DNA from: Allocoprobacillus merdigallinarum
GTDB lineage: Bacteria; Bacillota_I; Bacilli_A; Erysipelotrichales; Coprobacillaceae
Direction of reading: 5' to 3'
Length of the DNA: 25,344 nucleotides
Assembly (NCBI GenBank): GCA_019117525.1
Contig: DWZO01000040.1
Coordinates: 1-25,344 of the forward strand
The notes under the pieces are model-generated. The model saw nothing but the letters and a program-made list of their open reading frames with translations. It did not search any database and was not told the origin of the DNA. A program made the position numbers and the translations under genes. Positions 7,629 to 15,040 of this stretch are shown here, in pieces. Position 1 is the first letter of the stretch. Each line of letters starts with the position of its first letter.

Positions 7629-8216
7629 GTGAATGATATTGATGAAATTAGAAGGAGAATGGAGAAGAGAAGGGCGCATCGTCATCCTGTCTTAACCGAT
7701 CGTCATTTTTCTAAAATTTATAATGGTATGATTAAAGCAATGGTTGCTTTACTTGTGGGAATTGCTATTTGTGCATATGTTAAGGTTAGTCCTAATGGAG
7801 ATTATATTAAAGATTACGTATTAAATGATTTGCAGTTTTCAAAAGTCACATCATGGATTAACCAGCATTTTTTGTCTTTTCAAGGACAAGAGGAAACTGC
7901 AACTGTTTCATCAAAGATGAATTATACACATATCAAAGATAATTATTATACGAATCAGTCTAACGAAGTATTGAATTTTGGCAAGGGACGTGTCATCTAT
8001 GTGGGAGAACAGAATTTATTAGGAAAATATGTAACGATTCTTTTAGAAAATAACATAGAAGTGACATTTGGAAATATGCAGGATGTTTTTGTAAGTATGT
8101 ATGACCAGGTTGAAGAATCAACTATATTGGGAACATATGAAGATCAGGTTATGATTGTTTTTACTCAAGGTGAACAGGAAATTGATTATTCAACATTTGA
8201 AGAGCTTATATCATAA
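7629..8216 (+). CDS. spoIVFA: SpoIVFA-like regulator of sigma-K processing
   Basis: This encodes a 195-residue protein with a basic N terminus (RRRMEKRRAHRHP), one membrane segment (about residues 34-50) and an extracytoplasmic C-terminal domain of the M23/LytM-like type: GKGRVIYVGEQNLLGKYVTILLEN, then VTFGNM where active peptidases have YGHL. The metal-binding His is therefore missing and the domain should be inactive, as in Bacillus SpoIVFA. SpoIVFA holds SpoIVFB in an inhibited complex in the forespore outer membrane until the SpoIVB signal arrives. Overall similarity is low, and assignment leans on the architecture and on the SpoIVFB gene that follows. The start is a GTG at 7629, six bases after GAGGTGA (7616-7622). 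Confidence 0.82.
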   Translation: MNDIDEIRRRMEKRRAHRHPVLTDRHFSKIYNGMIKAMVALLVGIAICAYVKVSPNGDYIKDYVLNDLQFSKVTSWINQHFLSFQGQEETATVSSKMNYTHIKDNYYTNQSNEVLNFGKGRVIYVGEQNLLGKYVTILLENNIEVTFGNMQDVFVSMYDQVEESTILGTYEDQVMIVFTQGEQEIDYSTFEELIS

Positions 8217-8940
8217 ACTTTCTATCCACCCAATTACGCTTGTTTATTTTCTTTTTTCATGGCTGGGAGGATATTTGAAATGGTATCTTTCAACTTTATT
8301 GATTGTTTGTTTACATGAAATATGCCATCTCTTGATGGCATATTATTTTCATTTTCAAATTAAAAAGATAGAATTGCTTCCATTTGGAGCTTATTTGTAT
8401 TTAAAAGATTTTTATTTTCAATCTATCTGGAAAGAAATGTGTGTTGTTTTAGCTGGACCATGTAGTCATTTGTTTATTTATGCAGGAATTCAAATGTTAA
8501 GTCATGGTGTTTATCAGGACTTTTTATTAACAATGAATATGTTTGTTTTGTGTTTTAATCTTTTACCTATCTATCCTTTGGATGGTGGTAGATTTCTAAG
8601 CTTACTTTTACAAAGTATTATGGATCTAAAAAAGTCTTTATTTTTAACTTTAAAAATATCTATTTTTGTATATTGTTTGCTTTTCTTGTTTTATTTGCAA
8701 ATGAATACTGTTGTCATTTTATGCTATCTTTTTTATCAGCTATGTTGTTTTTATAGGTTTATTTTTATTTATTTAAGGACATATTATGGAAGGATACCGT
8801 CTTTTTCTAATCAACGACCACCTCTTGTTCATGATCGTATAATATATCGAAGAGGTTATCATAATTATTATGTTATTGATCAAAAAATGAGAGATGAAAA
8901 AGAAATGTTACCAGAGCTTTTAAAAAGTATAAAAAAATGA
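8182..8940 (+). CDS. spoIVFB: SpoIVFB-type intramembrane metalloprotease (pro-sigma-K processing)
   Basis: This is an M50 family site-2-type protease with about six membrane segments. The zinc motif HEICH is at 45-49 and the third ligand Asp134 lies in NLLPIYPLDGG. The KIELLPFGAYLYL stretch matches the family's LLPFGG region. SpoIVFB cleaves pro-sigma-K in the mother cell during sporulation. Starts are ambiguous: a TTG at 8182 is chosen because AGGTGA (8168-8173) is eight bases upstream. TTGs at 8155 and 8197 and a GTG at 8170 are alternatives. The start lies inside spoIVFA (35-base overlap), so the pair is likely coupled. At 252 residues it is shorter than Bacillus SpoIVFB (about 288), and the C-terminal CBS domain looks reduced. 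Confidence 0.9.
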   Translation: MIIQHLKSLYHKLSIHPITLVYFLFSWLGGYLKWYLSTLLIVCLHEICHLLMAYYFHFQIKKIELLPFGAYLYLKDFYFQSIWKEMCVVLAGPCSHLFIYAGIQMLSHGVYQDFLLTMNMFVLCFNLLPIYPLDGGRFLSLLLQSIMDLKKSLFLTLKISIFVYCLLFLFYLQMNTVVILCYLFYQLCCFYRFIFIYLRTYYGRIPSFSNQRPPLVHDRIIYRRGYHNYYVIDQKMRDEKEMLPELLKSIKK

Positions 8941-8958
8941 AAAATATAGGAAATTATC

Positions 8959-8987
8959 TTGTTTTTTTGGACGTGTTATGGTATTAT
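8959..8987 (+). promoter_or_regulatory. promoter of rpsB-tsf operon
   Basis: TTGTTT (8959-8964), a 17-base spacer and TATTAT (8982-8987), with TG one base before the -10 as an extended element. Transcription would begin near 8994 and yield a leader of about 100 bases. Confidence 0.7.
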
Positions 8988-9010
8988 ACAACGGGTATTG
9001 AAAATACACA

Positions 9011-9066
9011 CATTGTGAATTCATAAATCGAGTGCCTGTTCATGGTGGTTTATGTTAGAAACAATG
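9011..9066 (+). promoter_or_regulatory. candidate structured rpsB leader
   Basis: Two nested helices can form in the untranslated leader: CATTGT (9011-9016) with ACAATG (9061-9066), and CATAAAT (9022-9028) with GTTTATG (9048-9054), separated by an internal loop. The apical part contains GTGCCTGTTCATGGTG. Ribosomal protein S2 operons are often autoregulated through leader RNA, so this may be an S2-binding site; I cannot assign it to a named RNA family. Confidence 0.45.
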
Positions 9067-9096
9067 GAGGAAAAAAACGAAAGGGAGGAAGTTACA

Positions 9097-9963
9097 ATGG
9101 CAGTAATTTCAATGAAAAAATTATTAGAAGTTGGTGTTCATTTTGGACATCAAACAAAAAGATGGAATCCAAAAATGGCTCCATACATTTTCACAGCTAG
9201 AAACGGTATTTATATCATTGATTTAAAGAAATCATCTGATAAAATTGATGAAGCTTATGCAGCTTTAATGGATATCGTTGCTAAAGGTGGAAAAGTTTTA
9301 TTTGTAGGAACTAAAAAACAAGCTCAAGAAGCTGTTCAAACTGAAGCTGAAAGATCTGGAAGTTTCTATGTAAATTCTCGTTGGTTAGGTGGAACATTAA
9401 CTAACTTCAAAACTATCCAAAAGAGAATTAGAAGATTAAAAGAATTAGAAAAAATGGAAGAAGATGGAACTTTAGAATTATTCACTAAAAAAGAAGCAGT
9501 TCTTCTTATGAAAGAAAAAGCTAAGTTAGAAAAGAACTTAGGTGGTATTAAAGAAATGAGAAGATTACCAAATGCTTTATTTGTAGTAGATCCTAAAGTT
9601 GAACATAATGCAGTTGCAGAAGCAAGAATCTTAGGTATCCCTGTATTTGGTATCGTTGATACAAACTGTGATCCTGATGAAGTGGATTATGTAATCCCTG
9701 CTAATGATGATGCTATTAGAGCTGTTAAATTAATTGTAGCTGCTATGGCAGATGCAGTATGTGAAGCAAAAGGTGAACCAGTAACAGTTGCCTATGTAAA
9801 AGATGAAGATGATAAAGAAGTATCAATGAATGATGCTGTTGCTTCTGTAGAAGAAAACAAACAAAAAGGACCTAGATACAAAAATGCTGGACGTCCTAAA
9901 AATAACAAACCTGCTGAAGTAAGCAAACCAGCTGAAGTTAAAGAAGAAAAAACTGAAGCATAG
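9097..9963 (+). CDS. rpsB: 30S ribosomal protein S2
   Basis: Small-subunit protein S2, 288 residues. The N terminus MAVISMKKLLEVGVHFGHQ and motifs such as GGKVLFVGTKKQAQEA, RWLGGTLTNFKTI and PNALFVVDPKVEHNAVAEA are textbook S2. The start at 9097 is set by AAGGGAGGAAG seven bases upstream; an in-frame ATG at 9052 lies within the leader and would add residues not found in S2. The last ~50 residues, rich in Lys, Glu, Asn and Pro, extend past the usual end of the S2 fold. The gene leads the operon with tsf and is preceded by its own promoter. Confidence 0.98.
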   Translation: MAVISMKKLLEVGVHFGHQTKRWNPKMAPYIFTARNGIYIIDLKKSSDKIDEAYAALMDIVAKGGKVLFVGTKKQAQEAVQTEAERSGSFYVNSRWLGGTLTNFKTIQKRIRRLKELEKMEEDGTLELFTKKEAVLLMKEKAKLEKNLGGIKEMRRLPNALFVVDPKVEHNAVAEARILGIPVFGIVDTNCDPDEVDYVIPANDDAIRAVKLIVAAMADAVCEAKGEPVTVAYVKDEDDKEVSMNDAVASVEENKQKGPRYKNAGRPKNNKPAEVSKPAEVKEEKTEA

Positions 9964-9972
9964 TTAATAAGA

Positions 9973-9998
9973 GGGGAAGCTTATGCTTTCCTTTTTTT
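9973..9998 (+). terminator. hairpin with T-tract between rpsB and tsf (attenuator)
   Basis: GGGGAAGC (9973-9980) pairs with GCTTTCCT (9985-9992) across loop TTAT, using two G-T wobbles, and is followed by seven T residues. As tsf follows immediately with no promoter that I can see, this is more likely a partial terminator that lowers tsf relative to rpsB than a full stop. Confidence 0.65.
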
Positions 9999-10022
9999 AT
10001 AAAAAAGATGGAGGAGAAAAAA

Positions 10023-10910
10023 ATGGCTATTAGTGCAAAATTAGTAAAAGAATTACGTGAAAAAACTGGTGCTGGAATGATGGATTGTAAAAAAGCACTT
10101 GAAGCTTGTAATGGTGATTTAGAAGCTTCTTTTGACTGGTTAAGAGAAAAAGGAATTGCTAAAGCTGCAAAAAAAGCAGATCGTATTGCTGCTGAAGGTT
10201 TAACTGCTTTTGTTGTTGATGGAAATGCTGCAGCAATCGTTGAAGTTAACTCTGAAACAGACTTCGTTGCTAAAAATGCTGAATTCCAGGAATTAGTAGC
10301 TTTAACAGCAAAAACAATTGTAAATGCAAAACCTCAAGATGTAGAAGCTGCTTTACAATTAGATGTTGAAGGTAAAGATTTAGGAACTGTTATTGCTGAA
10401 AAAAGTGGTAAAATTGGTGAGAAATTAAGTTTAAGAAGATTTACTGTAATGACTAAAAATGATGATGAAATCTTCGGTGCATATTCTCATATGGGTGGAA
10501 AAATGTGTGCTTTAGTTAAAGCTTCTGGTATTGATGAAGTGAAAGCTAAAGATGTTGCGATGCAAGTTGCTGCAATTGCTCCACAATATATTGATAGAAC
10601 AGCTATTCCAGCTGAAATTTTAGAACATGAAAGAACTGTTTTAAAAGCTCAAGCTATGGAAGAAAATGCTAAGAGTGCAAAACCAAAACCAGAAAATATT
10701 ATTGAAAAAATGATTGAAGGGCGTTTAAACAAAAACTTAAAAGAAATGTGCTTAGTTGATCAAGCATTCATTAAAGATTCTGATCAAACAGTAGCTCAAT
10801 ACTTAGGTAATGGTAAAGTTTTAGAAATGGTACGTTTTGAAGTTGGTGAAGGAATGGAAAAACGTGAAGAAAACTTTGCTGAAGAAGTTGCTGCTCAAAT
10901 GAGAGGATAA
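10023..10910 (+). CDS. tsf: elongation factor Ts
   Basis: EF-Ts is the nucleotide exchange factor for EF-Tu. The 295-residue protein has the N-terminal UBA-like helix pair (KLVKELREKTGAGMMDCKKAL) and the EF-Tu contact motif TDFVAKN at 79-85, followed by the core subdomains (LGTVIAEKSGKIGEKLSLRR) and a C-terminal helix. Start at 10023 fits GGAGGAG six bases upstream. An ATG at 10008 overlaps that site and is unlikely. Gene order rpsB-tsf is nearly universal. Confidence 0.98.
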   Translation: MAISAKLVKELREKTGAGMMDCKKALEACNGDLEASFDWLREKGIAKAAKKADRIAAEGLTAFVVDGNAAAIVEVNSETDFVAKNAEFQELVALTAKTIVNAKPQDVEAALQLDVEGKDLGTVIAEKSGKIGEKLSLRRFTVMTKNDDEIFGAYSHMGGKMCALVKASGIDEVKAKDVAMQVAAIAPQYIDRTAIPAEILEHERTVLKAQAMEENAKSAKPKPENIIEKMIEGRLNKNLKEMCLVDQAFIKDSDQTVAQYLGNGKVLEMVRFEVGEGMEKREENFAEEVAAQMRG

Positions 10911-10922
10911 TTATATAAATAG

Positions 10923-10950
10923 AAAGGACACACTTTTTGTGCCCTTTTCT
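10923..10950 (+). terminator. weak hairpin between tsf and pyrH
   Basis: AAAGGACACA (10923-10932) pairs with TGTGCCCTTT (10938-10947) with a single A-C mismatch and a five-base loop, but only TTTTCTT follows. It may act as an attenuator or an mRNA processing/stability hairpin; full termination seems unlikely as pyrH has no visible promoter. Confidence 0.5.
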
Positions 10951-10972
10951 TGTAAAATGGAGGACAGATCAT

Positions 10973-11701
10973 ATGAAGTACAAAAGAGTTTTATTAAAGC
11001 TAAGTGGTGAAGCATTAGCTGGTGAACAGGGATTTGGAATTAATCCAGTTGTTGTTGCAGATGTTGCAAGACAAATTAAAGATGCTAAAGATTTAGGTGT
11101 AGAAATTGCTATTGTTTGTGGTGGTGGAAACATTTGGCGTGGTAAAACTGGTAGTGATATGGGTATGGAAAGAGCCGCTGCTGACTATATGGGAATGTTA
11201 GCAACTGTGATGAATGGTATGGCTTTACAAAATGCATTAGAAGCTATTGGTTTGGATACACGTTTATTATCAGCTATTGATATGAAAGAAGTGGCAGAAC
11301 CTTATATTAGAAGAAGAGCGGTACGTCATTTAGAAAAAAATCGTATTGTTATTTTTGGAGCAGGAACTGGTAGTCCATTCTTTACAACTGATACTACTGC
11401 TGCTTTGCGTGCAGCTGAAATGAATGCTGATGTTATTTTAATGGCTAAAAATGGTGTTGATGGTGTTTATTCAGCTGATCCTAAAATCGACCCACAAGCT
11501 AAAAAATATGATCATATAACATATTTAGATGTATTAAATGAAGATTTACATATCATGGACCAAACAGCAATTACATTATGTAAAGACAATGGTATCGATC
11601 TTTGTGTATTTAATATGCAAGAAGATGGTAATATTGCACGTGCATGTAATGGTGAATCAATTGGGACAATTATTTCAAAAGGAGGGAAAGAAACATGCTA
11701 G
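10973..11701 (+). CDS. pyrH: UMP kinase
   Basis: Bacterial-type UMP kinase (amino acid kinase fold) phosphorylating UMP to UDP with ATP, a step feeding all pyrimidine nucleotides. The 242-residue sequence shows KLSGEALAG at the N terminus, the GGGNIWRG loop at 50-57, and DYMGMLATVMNGMALQ, then GTGSPFFTTDTTAALRAAE, all conserved in PyrH. The start at 10973 follows GGAGGA (10959-10964); the longer reading frame upstream overlaps the tsf-pyrH hairpin and is not used. The end overlaps frr by seven bases. Confidence 0.98.
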   Translation: MKYKRVLLKLSGEALAGEQGFGINPVVVADVARQIKDAKDLGVEIAIVCGGGNIWRGKTGSDMGMERAAADYMGMLATVMNGMALQNALEAIGLDTRLLSAIDMKEVAEPYIRRRAVRHLEKNRIVIFGAGTGSPFFTTDTTAALRAAEMNADVILMAKNGVDGVYSADPKIDPQAKKYDHITYLDVLNEDLHIMDQTAITLCKDNGIDLCVFNMQEDGNIARACNGESIGTIISKGGKETC

Positions 11702-12240
11702 ATTTAATTTTAGAAGAAACTAAAGAAAAAATGGAGAAATCTATTGAAGCTTTTAAACACGAACTTTCATCAGTAAGAACTGGTCGTGCCAATCCAACTA
11801 TGCTTGATAGAGTAAAAGTTAATTACTGGGGTGAAATGACACCTTTAAATCAAACTGCTGGTATTTCAGTTGTAGAAGGACGTCAACTTGTTGTTAAACC
11901 ATATGATAAAAATATTTTAAAAGATATTGAACATGCTATTTATGAAGCTAATTTAGGATTAACACCACAAAATGATGGTGAAATTATTCGTATCAATGTC
12001 CCAGCATTAACTGAAGAAACAAGAAGAGAATACGTAAAACAAGCGAAAAAATATGCTGAAGATGCAAAAGTGGCTTTACGTAACATTCGTAGAAATGCTA
12101 ATGATGATGTTGAAAAAGCTGATTTATCTGAAGATGAAGTTAAATTAGGTAAAGAGAAAGTTCAAAAATTAACTGATCAATATGTTAAAATCATTGATCA
12201 ATTAACAAAAGAAAAAGAAAATGATTTAATGACAGTTTAG
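11695..12240 (+). CDS. frr: ribosome recycling factor
   Basis: RRF works with EF-G to split the post-termination ribosome. The protein is 181 residues, near the normal 185. The motifs ELSSVRTGRANPTMLDRVKV, VEGRQLVVKPYD, PALTEETRREYVKQAKK and VALRNIRRNANDDVEKA are characteristic. A strong AAGGAGGGAAAG site within the end of pyrH serves the ATG at 11695. A perfect terminator follows, so rpsB-tsf-pyrH-frr form one unit. Confidence 0.98.
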   Translation: MLDLILEETKEKMEKSIEAFKHELSSVRTGRANPTMLDRVKVNYWGEMTPLNQTAGISVVEGRQLVVKPYDKNILKDIEHAIYEANLGLTPQNDGEIIRINVPALTEETRREYVKQAKKYAEDAKVALRNIRRNANDDVEKADLSEDEVKLGKEKVQKLTDQYVKIIDQLTKEKENDLMTV

Positions 12241-12248
12241 TTTTTTAG

Positions 12249-12276
12249 ACTCCTGCTTAAAAGTAGGAGTTTTTTT
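12249..12276 (+). terminator. rho-independent terminator after frr
   Basis: The 9-bp stem ACTCCTGCT/AGTAGGAGT (one G-T wobble) with loop TAAA is followed by seven T residues. It ends the rpsB-frr operon. Confidence 0.9.
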
Positions 12277-12298
12277 GTAGAATATTTTAAGATAAGAG

Positions 12299-12328
12299 TT
12301 CGCATGTTGAATCCTTTTATGTTATAAT
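12299..12328 (+). promoter_or_regulatory. promoter for uppS-cdsA-dxr-rseP
   Basis: A perfect TATAAT (12323-12328) is preceded by TG plus one base, giving a consensus extended -10 (TGTTATAAT). A partial -35, TTCGCA (12299-12304), is 18 bases away. TTGAAT at 12307 is too close to be the -35. The position just after the frr terminator supports use. Confidence 0.6.
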
Positions 12329-12352
12329 ACAAAAAGATTATGAGGTGACGAT

Positions 12353-13102
12353 ATGTTTTTTAAGAAAAAAAGAAAAATAGATTATGATTTAGATATGACC
12401 AATATTCCTAAACATATTGCTTTTATTATGGATGGTAATGGTCGCTGGGCAAAAAAAAGAAAAATGCCACGTACATATGGACATCATGAAGGTACAAAAA
12501 CAATTCGTACTTTAGCCTTAGAAGCAAACCGTCTTGGTGTAAAGGCTATGACTGTTTATGCTTTTTCTACTGAAAATTTTAAAAGAGATGCCAGTGAAGT
12601 CGAATATATTTTTAAATTACCTAAAGAATTTTTTAATCTTTATTTGAAGGAATTAATGGATAATGATGTTCAAATTCGTTATATTGGTCATTTAGAAATG
12701 GCTCCAATAGAAACACAGAAAATCATTAAAGATGCAATTGCACAAACAGCACAAAATCAAGGGTTGATTTTGACATTTGCTTTTATTTATGGTGGCCGTG
12801 ATGAAATTATTGAAGCAACAAAAGATATTTGCGAACAATATAAAAATGGTCATATTACTTTAGAAGATATTACAGAAGATTATTTTGAAAGACATCTTAT
12901 GACAAAAGATCTTCCACCTGTTGATTTAATGGTGAGAAGTAGTGGCGAATGTCGTTTATCAAATTTTTTACTTTGGCAATTAGCTTATGCTGAATTTGTT
13001 TTTGATGAGACATTATGGCCTGATTTTGATGAAGAGAGATTGCATCATGCTATTGCGATATATCAAGGTAGAGAAAGAAGATTTGGAGGTGTTTTAAAAT
13101 GA
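12353..13102 (+). CDS. uppS: undecaprenyl diphosphate synthase
   Basis: Cis-prenyltransferase making the C55 lipid carrier for peptidoglycan and other wall polymers. It is 249 residues. The catalytic motif HIAFIMDGNGRWAKKR places the key Asp at 27. YAFSTENFKR and the C-terminal region with DLMVRSSGECRLSNFLLWQLAYAEFVF match the family's conserved blocks (commonly DLxIRTSGExRxSNFLLWQ). GAGGTGA lies four bases before the ATG. The end overlaps cdsA (ATGA). Confidence 0.97.
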   Translation: MFFKKKRKIDYDLDMTNIPKHIAFIMDGNGRWAKKRKMPRTYGHHEGTKTIRTLALEANRLGVKAMTVYAFSTENFKRDASEVEYIFKLPKEFFNLYLKELMDNDVQIRYIGHLEMAPIETQKIIKDAIAQTAQNQGLILTFAFIYGGRDEIIEATKDICEQYKNGHITLEDITEDYFERHLMTKDLPPVDLMVRSSGECRLSNFLLWQLAYAEFVFDETLWPDFDEERLHHAIAIYQGRERRFGGVLK

Positions 13103-13887
13103 AAACACGTATTATTACAGCTATTGTTCTTCTTATTGTTATTTTACCATGTGTGATATGGGGTGGTTTACCATTTAAGGTATTAATAGGTATTGTTGCA
13201 GGAATTGCTGTTTTTGAAATGCTTTCTATCTGCAATCGTCCTAAAGCTCATATTTATTTATATCCAATCGTAGCTATCTTTGTATTTTATTCTTTATATT
13301 TTGAAAAATCATTACTGATTTCAAGTGAAATTATTATTTTATATATGATTATTTTAATGGCATGTAGTATGTTTGATGAAGGTATGAACTTTTTAAGATT
13401 GTGTTATTATTTTACATCAGGTGTTTTAATTGCTATGGGATTACATATGCTTTATCAACTACGTTTAACATATGGATTAGAATATATTTTGATTCTTGCT
13501 TTGGCTACTTTTGGTACAGATACAGGAGCTTATTTTACAGGGATGTGTTTTGGAAAGCATAAATTAAATCCTCGTCTTTCACCTAAAAAAACGATTGAAG
13601 GTTCGATTGGTGGAATCTTTTTAGGAACTGTTCTTTCTGCTGGATATGGTGCATATATTCAAATAGATATGCCCATAATCTGGTTGATTATTATGTGTTT
13701 CATATTAACAATGACAAGTCAAATTGGTGATTTAACTTTTAGTAGTATGAAAAGAACTTTTGAAGTCAAAGATTTTTCTCAGATTTTACCTGGGCATGGT
13801 GGGATTTTAGATCGTTTTGATTCAATTCTTTTTAATGCAATGGTTTTTGGTATTTTGATTCATTTTATAACAATGGTGGTGGCTTAA
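13099..13887 (+). CDS. cdsA: phosphatidate cytidylyltransferase
   Basis: Membrane enzyme that makes CDP-diacylglycerol from phosphatidate and CTP, the entry to phosphatidylglycerol and cardiolipin synthesis. At 262 residues it has about eight hydrophobic segments, and the C-terminal signature is complete: SSMKR (215-219), KD (224-225), PGHGG (231-235) and DRFD (238-241). It overlaps uppS by four bases, and dxr starts two bases after its stop, so expression is tightly coupled. Confidence 0.97.
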   Translation: MKTRIITAIVLLIVILPCVIWGGLPFKVLIGIVAGIAVFEMLSICNRPKAHIYLYPIVAIFVFYSLYFEKSLLISSEIIILYMIILMACSMFDEGMNFLRLCYYFTSGVLIAMGLHMLYQLRLTYGLEYILILALATFGTDTGAYFTGMCFGKHKLNPRLSPKKTIEGSIGGIFLGTVLSAGYGAYIQIDMPIIWLIIMCFILTMTSQIGDLTFSSMKRTFEVKDFSQILPGHGGILDRFDSILFNAMVFGILIHFITMVVA

Positions 13888-13888
13888 T

Positions 13889-15040
13889 ATGAAGAAAATT
13901 TGTGTTTTAGGAGTAACCGGTTCAATTGGTCAACAAACTGTTGATGTTGTGAAACATCATCGTGATGAGTTTGAAATTGTAGCCATGAGTGCTGGTCGAA
14001 ATATTGATTTATTAGAACAGACAATGACAGTTATTCATGCTAAGCATATTTGTGTTCAAAATGAAGAAGATATGCTTTATCTTCAAAGAAAATACAAAGA
14101 TGTTCATTTTTATTGTGGTCAGGAAGGTTTGGTAAGTATTGCGACTTTAAGTGAAATTGATATTGTTTTAAATGCAATTGTTGGTTTTGCTGGCTTGCTT
14201 CCTACGATGAATGCTATTAAAGCTCATAAAGATATTGCTTTGGCTAATAAAGAAACACTTGTTGTTGCTGGACATTTGATTATTCCTTTGATAAAAGAAT
14301 ATGGGGTACAGTTATTACCTGTAGATAGTGAACACTCTGCTATTTTTCAATGTATCAATGGTGAATATCATGGAGAAATTAATAAAATTATTTTAACAGC
14401 AAGTGGTGGAAGTTTTCGTGATAAAACAAGATCTGAACTTTCACATGTCAGTGTTGAAGATGCACTTAAGCATCCAAACTGGTCTATGGGTGCAAAGATT
14501 ACCATTGATAGTGCGACTTTATTTAATAAAGGTCTTGAAGTCATGGAAGCCAAATGGCTTTTTGATGTTGATTATGACGATATAGAAGTTCTTATTCATC
14601 CAGAAAGTATTATACATTCCATGGTTGAATATAAGGATACTGCTGTTATTGCACAGCTTGGAACACCGGACATGCGTTTACCTATTCAATATGCTTTAAC
14701 TTATCCGCATCGTTTCCCATTAATGGGTGGCAAACGTTTATCATTAAGTGAAGTGGGAACTTTGCATTTTGAAAAACCTGATTTTCATCGTTTTCATGCA
14801 TTAGCTTTGGCATATGAAGCAGGGCGTAGAGGAGGTTCAATGCCATGTGTTTTAAATGGTGCAAATGAACAGGCAAATACTTTATTTTTAAAGAAAAAAA
14901 TTGAATTTTTAGATATTGAAAAATATGTTGAAGAAGCTATGCGTGCGCATCATTGGATTGATCATCCAACTTTAGAACAACTCATTGAAATTGATCAATG
15001 GGCAAGAAATTTTGTAAAAGAAAGAGTAGGAGAAATATAG
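13889..15040 (+). CDS. dxr: 1-deoxy-D-xylulose 5-phosphate reductoisomerase
   Basis: Second enzyme of the MEP isoprenoid pathway, converting DXP to MEP with NADPH; its product ultimately supplies the UppS substrates encoded in the same operon. The 383-residue protein has the NADPH loop GVTGSIGQQT (8-17), metal and substrate residues in VDSEHSA (Asp146, Ser147, Glu148), TASGGSFRD, the HPNWSMGAKITIDSATLFNKG block and HPESIIHSMVEYKD. Length and motifs are all normal. No ribosome binding site is obvious in the one-base gap to cdsA; sites must lie within the cdsA end. Confidence 0.98.
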   Translation: MKKICVLGVTGSIGQQTVDVVKHHRDEFEIVAMSAGRNIDLLEQTMTVIHAKHICVQNEEDMLYLQRKYKDVHFYCGQEGLVSIATLSEIDIVLNAIVGFAGLLPTMNAIKAHKDIALANKETLVVAGHLIIPLIKEYGVQLLPVDSEHSAIFQCINGEYHGEINKIILTASGGSFRDKTRSELSHVSVEDALKHPNWSMGAKITIDSATLFNKGLEVMEAKWLFDVDYDDIEVLIHPESIIHSMVEYKDTAVIAQLGTPDMRLPIQYALTYPHRFPLMGGKRLSLSEVGTLHFEKPDFHRFHALALAYEAGRRGGSMPCVLNGANEQANTLFLKKKIEFLDIEKYVEEAMRAHHWIDHPTLEQLIEIDQWARNFVKERVGEI

